A stretch of DNA of 35,493 nucleotides from Alphaproteobacteria bacterium (GTDB lineage: Bacteria > Pseudomonadota > Alphaproteobacteria > GCA-2731375), in NCBI GenBank assembly GCA_029937535.1, contig JAPYPT010000016.1, forward strand, positions 1 to 35,493. The letters are read 5' to 3'. This document shows, one piece after another, positions 17,128 through 26,144 of this stretch. A program made the translations under genes and the position numbers. A model generated the notes under the pieces. The model made no database searches and was not told the origin of the DNA. It was given only the letters and a program-made list of their open reading frames with translations. How positions within the stretch are numbered: position 1 is the first letter of the stretch; each line of letters opens with the position of its first letter.

Positions 17128-18000
17128 TTATCGCGTTATCACACCCATGCGGCCGGCTTGGTAATCGTCAAAGGCCTGCTGCAACTCTTCACGGGTATTC
17201 ATGACAAAGGGGCCGTAACGGGCGATCGGCTCGCGGATCGGCACGCCGCCGAACAGCAGGAACCGCGCCGGGCTCTCCGCTTGACCGTCAAGCGCCAGAT
17301 CGATGCTGTCGCCCTCTGCAAAGATAACCAATTGTCCCTCTTCGATTTGCTCTTCGTTGGGGCCTACGGCAAGGTTGCCCTGAAACAGATACAAGGCCAT
17401 TTGCTGTTCCCGTGGCGGCGCCGGTTGAGCCCGGCCGCCGGGCCGCATGGTCCAATCCTGCAAGGTGACCGGGGTGTATGTATCGATCGTCGCCTGGACG
17501 CCAAAAGCCTCGCCCGCGATGACGCGGACGCTGACAAGGCCATCGTCGCTCTGACCCAGGGGGATTTGATCGCCGGCGACGAATTGATAGCGTTGCGCGG
17601 CCATTTTGTGCTGGCTGGGCAGATTGACCCATATCTGAAAGGAGTGCGCCCTGCCCCCCTTGGCCCGCATGGCGGGGCTGGGCATTTCCGAATGCACGAT
17701 GCCCGACCCGGCCGTCATCCATTGTACATCGCCGGGGCCGAGGATCTGCCGGTCGCCGGTCGAATCCTCGTGCAATTTTTCGCCCGAGAGGATGTAGCTG
17801 ATGGTTTCGAAGCCACGGTGAGGATGGTCGGGCGCGCCCACGGCCTCGCCGGGCGGCCAATCCACGGGGCCGACCTCGTCCAGCATGAGGAATGGATCGA
17901 GGTTGTCCAGTTGCGGCGTGGGGAAGGGGCGGCGGATGGGAAAGCCCGCGCCCTCCGTGGCGTGTTGGGCGGTGATGATATCCTGTATGGCTCTGCTCAT
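17128..18000 (-). CDS. pirin family protein
   Basis: A 290-residue bicupin. The N-terminal cupin has the full metal set known from pirin: His59 and His61 (DHPHRGFETISY), His103 and Glu105 (GSGIVHSEMP). The second cupin (about 170-270) carries no obvious metal residues, as usual. Bacterial pirins have been linked to quercetinase activity or to modulation of metabolic enzymes; nothing here distinguishes these. Its ATG overlaps the stop of the upstream acyl-CoA dehydrogenase (ATGA), so the two are translationally coupled, which suggests a functional tie to acyl-CoA or redox metabolism. Confidence 0.92.
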   Translation of the reverse strand: MSRAIQDIITAQHATEGAGFPIRRPFPTPQLDNLDPFLMLDEVGPVDWPPGEAVGAPDHPHRGFETISYILSGEKLHEDSTGDRQILGPGDVQWMTAGSGIVHSEMPSPAMRAKGGRAHSFQIWVNLPSQHKMAAQRYQFVAGDQIPLGQSDDGLVSVRVIAGEAFGVQATIDTYTPVTLQDWTMRPGGRAQPAPPREQQMALYLFQGNLAVGPNEEQIEEGQLVIFAEGDSIDLALDGQAESPARFLLFGGVPIREPIARYGPFVMNTREELQQAFDDYQAGRMGVITR

Positions 18001-19142
18001 AGGCGTTTCGCGACCTCTTCCAACATCACTTCCGTGGCGCCGCCGCCGATGGGCAGCAGGCGGGCATCCCGGGACATACGCTCGATGGTGCTTTCACGCA
18101 TATAACCCATGCCGCCATGGAATTGGACGCAATCATAGAGCACCCGGTTGGCCACCTCCGCCGACATGGCCTTCAGCATGGAGACCTCGGCGACGCAGTC
18201 CTGTCCCTCGCTGTCCAGCCAGGCCACGTGATAGGCCAATTGCCGGGCCGCCTCGACCTCCGCCGCCAGCATGGCCAGGCGCTGCCGGATGGCTTGTTTA
18301 TCCCAAAGCGTGGCGCCAAAGGCTTTCCGTTCCTTCAGATAGGCGAGGGTGATCTCCAGCGCCTTGCCGGCCTCGCCAATGGCCATGCCGGAGAGGACCA
18401 GCCGTTCATTCTGGAAATTGTCCATGATGGCGTAAAAGCCCCGGTTTTCCTCGCCCAGCAAATTGGCGGCGGGTACGCGGCAATCCTCGAACACCAACTC
18501 CGCCGTATCGGAGCTGCGCCAGCCGTGCTTGTCCAAACGGCGGCTGACGGAAAACCCATCCGTGCCTTTTTCCACCAAGAAGATCGATATGCCCCGGCTG
18601 CCCTTGACGTTTGGATCGGTGCGGGCGGCGACGAAGAACAGATCCCCGTGGATGCCGTTGGTGATGAACATTTTGGCCCCGTTCAGGATATAATCGTCGC
18701 CATCCCTGACCGCGCGGGTCGATAGCCCGGCGACATCCGAGCCCGCGCCGGGCTCCGTCACGGCAACGGCGGTGATGATTTCGCCGCGGCAGATCGGGGG
18801 CAGATACTTGGCTTTTTGGGCCTCGTTGCCATAGCGGGCAAGATGAGGCGAGGCCATGTCGGTGTGCACCAGCACCGTGGCCGAGACGCCGCCAAAGGTG
18901 GAACGGCCGAGTTCCTCCGACAAGATCAGTGACGCCAGGGCGTTCAGGCCGGAGCCGCCATGGGTCTCGGGATGCCGCATGCCAAGGAAGCCTAACTCTC
19001 CCATTTGGCGCAGTACATCCCGCGGCACCATGCCATCCGCCTCCCAAGCCTCACCTTTGGGCACGACTTCTTCCGCCACGAACCGGCGGATTTGGTCACG
19101 GATCAGGCGTAGATCTTCGGTGAGGTGGATGGGGTCATGCAT
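17997..19142 (-). CDS. acyl-CoA dehydrogenase
   Basis: A 381-residue flavoenzyme catalysing alpha,beta-dehydrogenation of an acyl-CoA with electron transfer to ETF. It shows an N-terminal helical domain, the FAD/substrate segment ITAVAVTEPGAGSDVAGL with LNGAKMFITNG, and the C-terminal QFHGGMGYMRE motif. The C-terminal position that carries the catalytic Glu in medium/short-chain enzymes reads IGGGATEVM, without it. A glutamate at 246 (NFQNERLVLSG) occupies the isovaleryl-/long-chain-type position, so the enzyme probably belongs to that branch. I chose ATG 19142 (MHDPIHLTEDL), where similarity begins; a TTG at 19208 would add 22 non-homologous residues. It is coupled to the pirin gene. Confidence 0.9.
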   Translation of the reverse strand: MHDPIHLTEDLRLIRDQIRRFVAEEVVPKGEAWEADGMVPRDVLRQMGELGFLGMRHPETHGGSGLNALASLILSEELGRSTFGGVSATVLVHTDMASPHLARYGNEAQKAKYLPPICRGEIITAVAVTEPGAGSDVAGLSTRAVRDGDDYILNGAKMFITNGIHGDLFFVAARTDPNVKGSRGISIFLVEKGTDGFSVSRRLDKHGWRSSDTAELVFEDCRVPAANLLGEENRGFYAIMDNFQNERLVLSGMAIGEAGKALEITLAYLKERKAFGATLWDKQAIRQRLAMLAAEVEAARQLAYHVAWLDSEGQDCVAEVSMLKAMSAEVANRVLYDCVQFHGGMGYMRESTIERMSRDARLLPIGGGATEVMLEEVAKRL

Positions 19143-19241
19143 GGGCGCGGGTTGCCTTCGACTATCAAGGTTGAATTTGGTGCATCGGGCGCCTGTTTCG
19201 CTTGCCAATTTGACCCTGCTTGGGATGGCGTGGGAAGATTT

Positions 19242-20582
19242 TCATCTGTAACGTTGTGCCGTGGTTCCGTCAGGCGCCGTCTCGGACGCGTGCCCATGCG
19301 CGGGAACAAAACTACTCTCGGGATGCGCATCCATCGTTGTGAGCTTCCTTTTTACAAGCAAACGCAACGATGCCGCCATGGCCACAACAGCCCAATACAC
19401 ATCGTAATAGGCAAGAGACAGGGCCGCGCCGCCAATCGCAAATCCGGCAATTGACAGCTCCATCATAAGCGCCAGATTACGCGCCCATTCAAGTTCTGGC
19501 TGTCCTCGAGTGGCATTATATACCCATCGCGTATTGCGCCACGTTAGAAACCCAATTAACAAATACAAAATCAATCCACCATAACCATGATCCCCCAACA
19601 CTTCAAAATAAATACTGTGCATGGCGAGCGCCTTCGTCGCTATTCCGGGGGGGGCATACTTTCCGAATACATGGGGCTTCTGATAGGCTCGAAAGCCTAC
19701 TCCCAATGGTCTGCTTCCGGCTATTGCGATGGCGGTTTGCCAAGCTTCCAAACGTCCGATAAAAGAGCCGTCCTCATCCACCGCCGTCTCGATCGTGTTG
19801 AGACGGTCAAAATACTTATCCGGCATAAATGCGGCAGCCATGGATCCAAGTGCAAGAATGAATACGAGACTGAGCACCTTACTTTTCGATCGCCACCAAA
19901 AGAGAAAAGACAGGCCGGCGATTGCGAGAAACCCACCCCTGGAATAGCTACCCAGGACGGCAAAGGCAGTAAATATCATGACGCCTAGCAGGATCCGCCG
20001 GATCCACTTATTTTCTGTCTCAATCCGCAGATAGTTGACAAGCGGCAATGTCAAGACCAAGGCGGTCGCAAGTAGATTATTGTCGCCGATCATAGTGTTT
20101 GCGGGGCCGTATATATTGTATTGGCCACCCGTCGCCACCATGAATGCACCACCTTTTACGCCGTAATAACCAAGAGAAATTGTTATTACCCAGATAAGAG
20201 AATGCAAACGGGTGCGACTGTTAATAAGTGCCAAGATGGCCAGTGATAAGACAAGTGTTTTTAGATTTCTTGACAAGAATCTTGAGGAATAATCAGGTGC
20301 TTCGCCAGTATATGTTGACGCCACCATCAACAAAATAAAGATGATAGTTAATACGGTTACCGGGCTTGCGGGAATTTTTTTTGCTTCACGAGAAAACATC
20401 CACGATAAGAACGTACAAGCGGCGATGATAAGGTTGAATTGAAAATCCTGAGCGAAACCATACACTTCCCGATGCGGGTTCATAAAGGCGAACCAACTCC
20501 ACAACAACACTCCTGCGTGAGGCATCATGAATGTGGGAAACAACAACGCCAGAAAAACCATCATGATAAGTAGATCACGCAT
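19242..20582 (-). CDS. O-antigen-ligase-like protein, probable exosortase-A-associated O-glycosylation ligase
   Basis: A 446-residue polytopic membrane protein with around eleven hydrophobic segments. The N-terminus MRDLLIMMVFLALLFPTFMM, followed by HAGVLLWSWFAFMNPHREVYGFA, matches my memory of the exosortase-A-associated ligase family (related to Wzy/WaaL). The Wzy_C-type core is visible at SYSRGGFLAIAG (conserved Arg-Gly-Gly) and at SRPLGVGFRAYQ...MHSIYFEVLGDHGYGG with a His in the large periplasmic loop. Such proteins join lipid-linked glycans to an acceptor. No exosortase or PEP-CTERM gene lies in the window. Composition is more AT-rich than its flanks. The last 35 residues are hydrophilic. 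Confidence 0.82.
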   Translation of the reverse strand: MRDLLIMMVFLALLFPTFMMPHAGVLLWSWFAFMNPHREVYGFAQDFQFNLIIAACTFLSWMFSREAKKIPASPVTVLTIIFILLMVASTYTGEAPDYSSRFLSRNLKTLVLSLAILALINSRTRLHSLIWVITISLGYYGVKGGAFMVATGGQYNIYGPANTMIGDNNLLATALVLTLPLVNYLRIETENKWIRRILLGVMIFTAFAVLGSYSRGGFLAIAGLSFLFWWRSKSKVLSLVFILALGSMAAAFMPDKYFDRLNTIETAVDEDGSFIGRLEAWQTAIAIAGSRPLGVGFRAYQKPHVFGKYAPPGIATKALAMHSIYFEVLGDHGYGGLILYLLIGFLTWRNTRWVYNATRGQPELEWARNLALMMELSIAGFAIGGAALSLAYYDVYWAVVAMAASLRLLVKRKLTTMDAHPESSFVPAHGHASETAPDGTTAQRYR

Positions 20583-20640
20583 GTTATGATCCGACCTACT
20601 CTGTCGGTCCCGAAGTTGAATGGCCCGCTGGTTCGTCAGT

Positions 20641-20670
20641 ATAATATGATAATTTTAACCATGGCGCCAA
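20641..20670 (-). promoter_or_regulatory. candidate promoter for the O-ligase gene
   Basis: On the minus strand TTGGCG (20670-20665) and TATTAT (20646-20641) are separated by 18 bp, in an AT-rich gap about 60 bp upstream of the ligase ATG. The -10 matches consensus at five positions and the -35 at four. Identified by eye only. Confidence 0.4.
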
Positions 20671-20731
20671 TTTGATATATTCTGCCAATCGTTTCAAAGT
20701 TGGCTGAATTTTCGCCACACAAGCTGGGAGC

Positions 20732-20896
20732 GTGACTTTGGGAGAGCGGATAGCTGATTTTCTTTTTCTCAGCACAATGATTGGAATGTTCATTGTGATA
20801 TTCTGGAGTATCAAGAATGATATTCTCCGCGATGACGAGAAGACAACGGGCTTGTTGGCAATGAAGCACCCTGACGTTGCGGACAAGGATGACTGA
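20732..20896 (+). CDS. possible small single-pass membrane protein (54 aa)
   Basis: A frame from GTG 20732 (or TTG 20738, which has GGGAG at better spacing) to TGA 20896. It reads as a short N-terminal segment, one hydrophobic helix (FLFLSTMIGMFIVIFW), then a charged tail with SIKNDILRDDEK and a terminal KHPDVADKDD. An in-frame stop lies just upstream. A helix plus charged cytoplasmic tail and a clean start/stop make it plausible. It is divergent from the O-ligase and 33 bp before the aldo/keto reductase ATG. No family recognised. Confidence 0.45.
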   Translation: MTLGERIADFLFLSTMIGMFIVIFWSIKNDILRDDEKTTGLLAMKHPDVADKDD

Positions 20897-20929
20897 CCGC
20901 CCAGGTCTTTGTTTCACGGGGATCAATTC

Positions 20930-21937
20930 ATGAACTACCGCACACTCGGTGCCTCTGGCCTGCGCATATCCCCCATTTGTCTTGGCACCATGATGTTTGG
21001 CGGCAGGACGGAACCGGGCGAAGCGGAGCGGATTATTCATCATGGCCGGGATGCCGGCGTCAATTTTATTGATACCGCCGATGTCTATACGGGCGGGCGG
21101 GCGGAGGAAGTGACGGGTGCGGCGATTGCCAGGGACCGCGATCATTGGGTTTTGGCGACGAAAGTTGCCGGCGCAAAGGGTGAGGGGCCGAACCGGCGGG
21201 GGTTATCGCGGAAATGGCTGATGCGGGCATGCGAGGATAGTTTGGCCCGGCTGGGCACCGACTATATCGATATTTATTATCTGCATAAGGAAGACCCTGA
21301 TACGCCGTTGTCCGAAACCGTGCGCGCCTTGGCCGATTTGGTCCGCCAGGGCAAGATCCGCTATTTCGGGCTGTCCAATTACCGCTCCTGGCGGGTGGCG
21401 GAAATTTGCCATATTTGCGATCGGCTGGGCATCGACCGTCCCATTGTCAGCCAACCCTATTACAACGCCATGAACCGCATGCCGGAAGTGGAGCATTTAC
21501 CGGCATGCGATTTTTTTGGCTTGGGCGTCGTGCCCTACAGCCCCCTGGCCCGCGGTGTGTTGACCGGCAAGTATCCCCCCGGTGCGGCCCCGCCCGAGGA
21601 CAGCCGCGCCGGCCACAACGATCGCCGCATGATGCAGTCGGAATGGCGGGAAGAATCCCTGATCATCGCCCAAACCCTGCGCCAGCATGCCGAAGCGCGG
21701 GGCATTACAGCTGGTCAGTTCGCCCTGGCCTGGGTACTGCATAACCAGCTAATCCACGGCGCCATCGCCGGCCCGCGCACGTTTGAGCAGTGGAACGAAA
21801 ACCTGGGCGCCCTTGACTATCGGCTCACCGCCGAGGATGAGGCGTTGGTGGATCGCCTGGTGCCGCGGGGGCATCCCTCGACACCCGGCTACAACGACCC
21901 GGCCTATCCCATCGAGGGGCGCATTCCGCGTTCGTGA
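20930..21937 (+). CDS. aldo/keto reductase
   Basis: A 335-residue NADPH-dependent oxidoreductase with the (beta/alpha)8 fold. The catalytic tetrad is visible: Asp48 and Tyr53 ([12 protein letters not shown]), Lys78 (LATKVAG) and His119 ([10 protein letters not shown]). The sequence style ([23 protein letters not shown]; late [16 protein letters not shown]) fits the AKR11/AKR12-like group, whose members reduce sugar-derived or simple aldehydes. ATG 20930 is preferred because of GGGG nine bases upstream and because MNYRTLG is the family start. It ends 7 bp before truA, so the two are probably co-transcribed. Confidence 0.93.
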   Translation: MNYRTLGASGLRISPICLGTMMFGGRTEPGEAERIIHHGRDAGVNFIDTADVYTGGRAEEVTGAAIARDRDHWVLATKVAGAKGEGPNRRGLSRKWLMRACEDSLARLGTDYIDIYYLHKEDPDTPLSETVRALADLVRQGKIRYFGLSNYRSWRVAEICHICDRLGIDRPIVSQPYYNAMNRMPEVEHLPACDFFGLGVVPYSPLARGVLTGKYPPGAAPPEDSRAGHNDRRMMQSEWREESLIIAQTLRQHAEARGITAGQFALAWVLHNQLIHGAIAGPRTFEQWNENLGALDYRLTAEDEALVDRLVPRGHPSTPGYNDPAYPIEGRIPRS

Positions 21938-21944
21938 AACCGCC

Positions 21945-22697
21945 ATGCCGCGTTACAAGATAATTCTGGAATACGACGGCAAGGGTTTCGTCGGCTGGCA
22001 GCGTCAGGCCAACGGCCTGGCCGTGCAACAGGCCGTGGAAGAGGCCATCCATGCCTTTTCCGGCGAGACGGTAACATTGTTCGGGGCCGGGCGTACGGAC
22101 GCGGGCGTGCATGCCCTGGGCCAAGTTGCTCACTTTGATTTGCGCCGTGACTTTTCGGCCGACAAAGTCCGGGATGCGGTGAATGCCTGGTTGCGGCCGA
22201 ACGCCATCGTCGTCTTGGCGGCGGCGGTGGTGGGCGAAGATTTCAATGCCCGGGTGTCGGCGATCGCCCGGCATTATCTCTATCGTATCGCTGATCAAAG
22301 GCCGCCCCTGGCGCTGCGCCGGGGCCGGGTCTGGCATGCGCGGGGACCGCTGGATGCGGGCGCCATGCATGACGCGGCGCGGGGCCTCGTGGGCAAGCAT
22401 GATTTTACGACTTTTCGGGCTGTTCAATGCCAGGCAAATTCGCCGGTCCGTACTTTGGAAGTGCTGGATATTTCGCGCCAGGGGACTGAAATTCATATCC
22501 GGGCGACGGCGCGGTCTTTTTTGCATCATCAGGTCCGCTCCATCGTCGGCAGTTTGCATATGGTTGGCGTGGGCAAATGGACGGCCAGGGATCTGACCGA
22601 TGCATTGGCCGCCCGGGACCGTACCCGTTGCGGCCAGGTGGCGCCGGCGGAAGGCCTTTATCTAACGGCCGTGGATTATCCCGACAATGCCGATTAG
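21945..22697 (+). CDS. truA: tRNA pseudouridine(38-40) synthase TruA
   Basis: A 250-residue homodimeric enzyme that converts uridine to pseudouridine at positions 38-40 of the tRNA anticodon arm. It shows the typical start [18 protein letters not shown], catalytic Asp52 in [11 protein letters not shown], and the second-half motif [13 protein letters not shown]. Start at ATG 21945, seven bases after the reductase stop. It faces the dapE-side genes convergently. The neighbourhood truA-dapE-dapD fits alphaproteobacterial order as I know it. Confidence 0.97.
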   Translation: MPRYKIILEYDGKGFVGWQRQANGLAVQQAVEEAIHAFSGETVTLFGAGRTDAGVHALGQVAHFDLRRDFSADKVRDAVNAWLRPNAIVVLAAAVVGEDFNARVSAIARHYLYRIADQRPPLALRRGRVWHARGPLDAGAMHDAARGLVGKHDFTTFRAVQCQANSPVRTLEVLDISRQGTEIHIRATARSFLHHQVRSIVGSLHMVGVGKWTARDLTDALAARDRTRCGQVAPAEGLYLTAVDYPDNAD

Positions 22698-22772
22698 ACC
22701 AATTTCAGCATTGGATTGAGCAATCAGGGCTGCGGCGGCAGCCCGGCGCCAATGCGCCGCCCCCGTGGAGCC

Positions 22773-22788
22773 GTGCGCCTCGGCGCAC
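22773..22788. other. short GC hairpin between convergent truA and membrane-protein gene
   Basis: GTGCGC and GCGCAC form a 6-bp stem around CTCG (extendable by one pair if the loop tightens). There is no T-tract on either strand right after the stem, so terminator function is only a guess from its place between convergent genes. Confidence 0.25.
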
Positions 22789-22807
22789 CGGCGTGAACGA
22801 AAAAAGT

Positions 22808-23389
22808 CTAAAGCAGACGGCCAGCCAGAAGGCTCAACAACAGGCTCAATAACAAATCCAATACAACAACGCCGATGGCCGTGAGTGTCTTGCACTGCAG
22901 GCCCGCCCGCGCCACCAGGTAGCCATAGAACAGCATGGTGACCTGGGCCGCCATCAGCACCATCTTGGCCGACGGACCAGCCTCGTCGGCGGGCGGAAAC
23001 ATCAATACCGTGGGCAAGATGACCGCCATGACCAGCACATTGGACCAGTTCCAAACAATGATGTAAGGGACATAGGTCTGGCTAAGGTCCAGCATACGGG
23101 AAATAGGCACCATGACCAGGGGGAAGGCCAGCCAGCTGGCGATGTAGGCGACCAATTTCACGGCGACGAAAAATTCTATTGAAACAGCTGGGCCCGTGGG
23201 TAGTTCCAGACCGGGCTGGTTGCCGTGATTGAATATCAGGAACACCACGTAGAAGGGCGCGACGACCAACACGGCCGCAAAAGACCGCCAAAACCCGTCG
23301 ATGGTCAGATCAAAATGTTTCAGCGCATCCGGGTCCATGCGGGCAATGCGCCAGGCGCCATGGAGCGAACGGGTGATCTCAGACAGCAT
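22808..23389 (-). CDS. multipass membrane protein of unknown function (193 aa)
   Basis: The protein has a soluble N-terminus of about 25 residues with MDPDALKHFDLTIDGFWRSF, then about five hydrophobic helices (AAVLVVAPFYVVFLIF; LVAYIASWLAFPLVMV; YIIVWNWSNVLVMAVILPTVLMF; MVLMAAQVTMLFYGYLVARAGL; GVVVLDLLLSLLLSLL). The layout resembles Yip1-like membrane domains but I cannot assign a family. ATG 23389 lies inside the end of dapE; an upstream GTG at 23398 is the alternative. Overlap with dapE suggests coupled translation and a conserved unit with the dap genes. Confidence 0.8.
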   Translation of the reverse strand: MLSEITRSLHGAWRIARMDPDALKHFDLTIDGFWRSFAAVLVVAPFYVVFLIFNHGNQPGLELPTGPAVSIEFFVAVKLVAYIASWLAFPLVMVPISRMLDLSQTYVPYIIVWNWSNVLVMAVILPTVLMFPPADEAGPSAKMVLMAAQVTMLFYGYLVARAGLQCKTLTAIGVVVLDLLLSLLLSLLAGRLL

Positions 23390-24569
23390 GCAGACCACCG
23401 CCAGCGTCGGTCTGGTCGAAATAATATTCCAAAATACGGGCGTAGATGCCGCTCAAGCGTTCGATATCGCTGACCGATGCCTGCTCGTCCACCTTGTGCA
23501 TGCTCTCCGATATCAGGCCGAATTCCGCCACCGGACAATGGTGATGAATGAAGCGGGCATCCGAGGTACCGCCCGTTGTGGTCAAGGCGGGCCGGCTGCC
23601 GGTCACATCTTCCACCGCCCTGGAAATCAAATCGGTAAATAGACCCGGCGCCGTCAGGAATGGCTGGGCGCCAATACGGATATCCAGGTCATGCTCACCG
23701 CCAACGGTTTCGCATTGCGCGCGCAACCAGGCTTCCAGGCCGGCGGAGGTCTGTTCCGTGTTGAAGCGGATATTGAACATGGCCGTGGCCCGGGCGGGGA
23801 TTACATTGGCGGCGGTGTTGCCCACATCAATGCTGGCCAGTTCCAGGTTGGTCGGGGTGAAATGATCGTTGCCGGTGTCAAAAGTATGCTGGCAAAGGCG
23901 ATCCAGCATCTTGATCAGTCGGGGCAGGGGATTATCCGCCAGGTGGGGATAGGCCACGTGGCCCTGAACGCCTTTGACCACTAAAGTGCCGGTCATGCTG
24001 CCGCGGCGGCCGATTTTGACCATGTCGCCCAAGGCTTCCGGATTGGTCGGTTCGCCCACCAGGCAATGGTCCAGTTTCTCGCCCCGTTCGGCTAGCCAGT
24101 CCAGCACCTTGACGGTGCCGTTGATGGAGGGACCTTCCTCGTCACCGGTGATCAGCAAGGAGATCGAGCCATCAAATTCACCCCTCCGCTTGGCCAGGAA
24201 GACATCCACGGCGGCGATGAAGGCGGCCACGGCGCCCTTCATATCCGTCGCGCCGCGGCCATACAGAATGCCATCCCTGATGTCGGCCGCGAACGGCTCC
24301 AGGCTCCAGGCATCGGCATCGCCCACGGGGACCACATCCGTGTGCCCGGCGAAGCAGAAATTCGGGCCACCCTCTCCCAGCCGGGCGTAAAGATTATCCA
24401 CGTCCGGCGTGCCGGGGTCGGAAAACGTCATGTGATGGGTGGTAAAGCCTAGGCGTTCCAACGCCGCGCCGGTGACGCCAAGGGCGCCGCCGTCCACCGG
24501 CGTGACCGAGGCGCAGCGGATCAGGGCCTGGGTCAGTTCCACCGCATCCGTGGGCTTGTTATCGGACAT
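23379..24569 (-). CDS. dapE: succinyl-diaminopimelate desuccinylase
   Basis: A 396-residue M20-family di-zinc enzyme that removes succinate from N-succinyl-LL-diaminopimelate in lysine and peptidoglycan precursor synthesis. Visible ligands and catalytic residues: His76 and Asp78 (CFAGHTDVVPVGD), bridging Asp109 (YGRGATDMKG), catalytic Glu144 and ligand Glu145 (GDEEGPSINGT), Glu173 (VGEPTN) and His358 (SMHKVDE). I chose ATG 24569 (MSDNKPTDAV), which lies 11 bp after the dapD stop; the longer frame would read into dapD. It forms an operon with dapD. Confidence 0.96.
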   Translation of the reverse strand: MSDNKPTDAVELTQALIRCASVTPVDGGALGVTGAALERLGFTTHHMTFSDPGTPDVDNLYARLGEGGPNFCFAGHTDVVPVGDADAWSLEPFAADIRDGILYGRGATDMKGAVAAFIAAVDVFLAKRRGEFDGSISLLITGDEEGPSINGTVKVLDWLAERGEKLDHCLVGEPTNPEALGDMVKIGRRGSMTGTLVVKGVQGHVAYPHLADNPLPRLIKMLDRLCQHTFDTGNDHFTPTNLELASIDVGNTAANVIPARATAMFNIRFNTEQTSAGLEAWLRAQCETVGGEHDLDIRIGAQPFLTAPGLFTDLISRAVEDVTGSRPALTTTGGTSDARFIHHHCPVAEFGLISESMHKVDEQASVSDIERLSGIYARILEYYFDQTDAGGGLHAV

Positions 24570-24579
24570 CTGGTGACAT

Positions 24580-25407
24580 CTAGTCGCGCAGCAGTTCGTT
24601 GATCGAGGTTTTGGCGCGGGTGCCCGCATCGACCTGTTTGACGATCACGGCGCAATAAAGGCTAACCCCGCCCGTCGTCGGCATGGAACCGGGCACCACC
24701 ACGGAATAGGCGGGCACGCGGCCATAAGACACCTCGCCCGTGGCGCGGTTGACGATTTTCGTGGAAGCGCCAATGAAGACGCCCATGGAAAGGACCGAAC
24801 CTTCCTCGACGATGACCCCTTCCGCGACTTCCGAGCGGGCGCCGATGAAGCAATTGTCTTCGATAATCACCGGTTCGGCCTGCAAGGGCTCCAAAACACC
24901 GGCGATGCCGGCGCCGCCCGAGATGTGGCAGTTCTTGCCGATTTGCGCACAACTGCCCACCGTTGCCCAGGTATCGATCATGGTGCCGCTGTCCACATAG
25001 GCGCCCAGATTGACGAAAGAGGGCATCAGCACCACGTTGGGCGCGATATAGGCGGAACGGCGGACGATGCAGTTGGGTACGGCACGGAATCCGGCGGCGC
25101 GGAATTGATTATCGCCCCAGCCCTCGAATTTGGACGGAACCTTGTCATACCAACGGGTATCTTGACCCGGTCCGCCATCGATCGCGGTCATATCGTTCAG
25201 GCGGAACGACAACAAAACGGCCCGTTTCAGCCATTGATTGACAACCCAGCCGTCGGCGCCCCTCTCGGCGACCCGTTGTTCGCCCTTATCCATGGCATCA
25301 AGGGCGGCATCGACGGCGTCGCGCATCTCGCCGGTGGTGTTGAGGTTAATGCTGTCGCGCTGTTCCCAGGCGTCATTGATGATGGTCTCAAGGCCCGAAG
25401 TATTCAT
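24580..25407 (-). CDS. dapD: tetrahydrodipicolinate N-succinyltransferase
   Basis: A 275-residue trimeric left-handed beta-helix enzyme that succinylates tetrahydrodipicolinate using succinyl-CoA, the step before DapC and DapE. It has the helical N-terminal domain with the [10 protein letters not shown] region, then hexapeptide repeats (for example ILGCSA-like units in [19 protein letters not shown] and [19 protein letters not shown]), and the C-terminal [15 protein letters not shown] lies before the ATG at 25407. Co-directional with dapE. Confidence 0.97.
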   Translation of the reverse strand: MNTSGLETIINDAWEQRDSINLNTTGEMRDAVDAALDAMDKGEQRVAERGADGWVVNQWLKRAVLLSFRLNDMTAIDGGPGQDTRWYDKVPSKFEGWGDNQFRAAGFRAVPNCIVRRSAYIAPNVVLMPSFVNLGAYVDSGTMIDTWATVGSCAQIGKNCHISGGAGIAGVLEPLQAEPVIIEDNCFIGARSEVAEGVIVEEGSVLSMGVFIGASTKIVNRATGEVSYGRVPAYSVVVPGSMPTTGGVSLYCAVIVKQVDAGTRAKTSINELLRD

Positions 25408-25460
25408 GCTGTCTCTCCAGCTACAAAAGTGGCGGCAAACTACCCCGGTTCAGGCGTCTG

Positions 25461-26135
25461 TCAACCGCGCAAATCCGATATCCAATCCGCCAGGTCGTCG
25501 GTGATGTGATCCACATGCCCGGCCTGCTCGTTCGTTAGCTTTATATCCCGCCCGCCCCGGACCCAGACCGTCGCCATGCCGAGGCTGGAGGCGGGGACCA
25601 GATTTTGGGCGATGTCCTCGACCATGACCGCCCCGGCGGGGTCGATACCATGGCGTTCCAGCAGATCCTCATAGGGTTGTTGGTGGGGTTTGGGCAGAAA
25701 ATCCGCGTCCACGATGTCGAAAGACGCCTCGAAATGATGTTTGATGCCCAGCCGGTTCAAGACCCGGTGGGCATGTTCATTGGTGGCATTCGTATAGATC
25801 ACCTTGCGTCCGGGCAGGGCCGCCAAGGCTGGGTCCAGGCGGTTATCGATGGGGATGCCGGACAGATCCAGATCATGGACATAGTCCAGGTATTCCCCCG
25901 GCGCCAGGTTATGCTCCACCATCATGCCCCGCAGCGTCGTGCCATGGGCATGAAAGTACTTTTTCTGCACGACTTTGGCCTGATCCAAGGGCAGATCCAG
26001 ATATCGCGCCACGAACTCGCCCATGCGCCGGCCCAATTGGGCGCCCAGGTCGCAGCCGGCGGGATAAAGCGTATTGTCCAGATCAAAGATCCAAACAGCG
26101 GCATCCGCGAGATTGAAATTTGGTGTTGCCCCCAT
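25461..26135 (-). CDS. HAD-superfamily hydrolase, pyrimidine 5'-nucleotidase type
   Basis: A 224-residue protein with nucleophile motif I at Asp18-x-Asp20 (VWIFDLDNTLYPA), motif II in KVIYTNATNEHA, and motif III/IV near KPHQQPYEDLL and MVEDIAQNL. It resembles the SDT1/YjjG-like pyrimidine 5'-nucleotidases often found beside dapD in alphaproteobacteria. It probably dephosphorylates small phosphorylated metabolites; the true substrate is not evident. It lies 53 bp upstream of dapD. Its 5' side is immediately next to repeat R1. Confidence 0.9.
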   Translation of the reverse strand: MGATPNFNLADAAVWIFDLDNTLYPAGCDLGAQLGRRMGEFVARYLDLPLDQAKVVQKKYFHAHGTTLRGMMVEHNLAPGEYLDYVHDLDLSGIPIDNRLDPALAALPGRKVIYTNATNEHAHRVLNRLGIKHHFEASFDIVDADFLPKPHQQPYEDLLERHGIDPAGAVMVEDIAQNLVPASSLGMATVWVRGGRDIKLTNEQAGHVDHITDDLADWISDLRG

Positions 26136-26144
26136 TTCTTTACC

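Noticed and set aside
16972-18105. Plus-strand open frame of 377 codons opposite the pirin gene
   Set aside because: Pirin has all four metal ligands and a coupled start; the plus frame is a shadow.
20596-20886. Minus-strand 96-codon frame upstream of the O-ligase
   Set aside because: It covers the ligase promoter region and the opposite-strand small membrane-protein frame, which has the better protein character.
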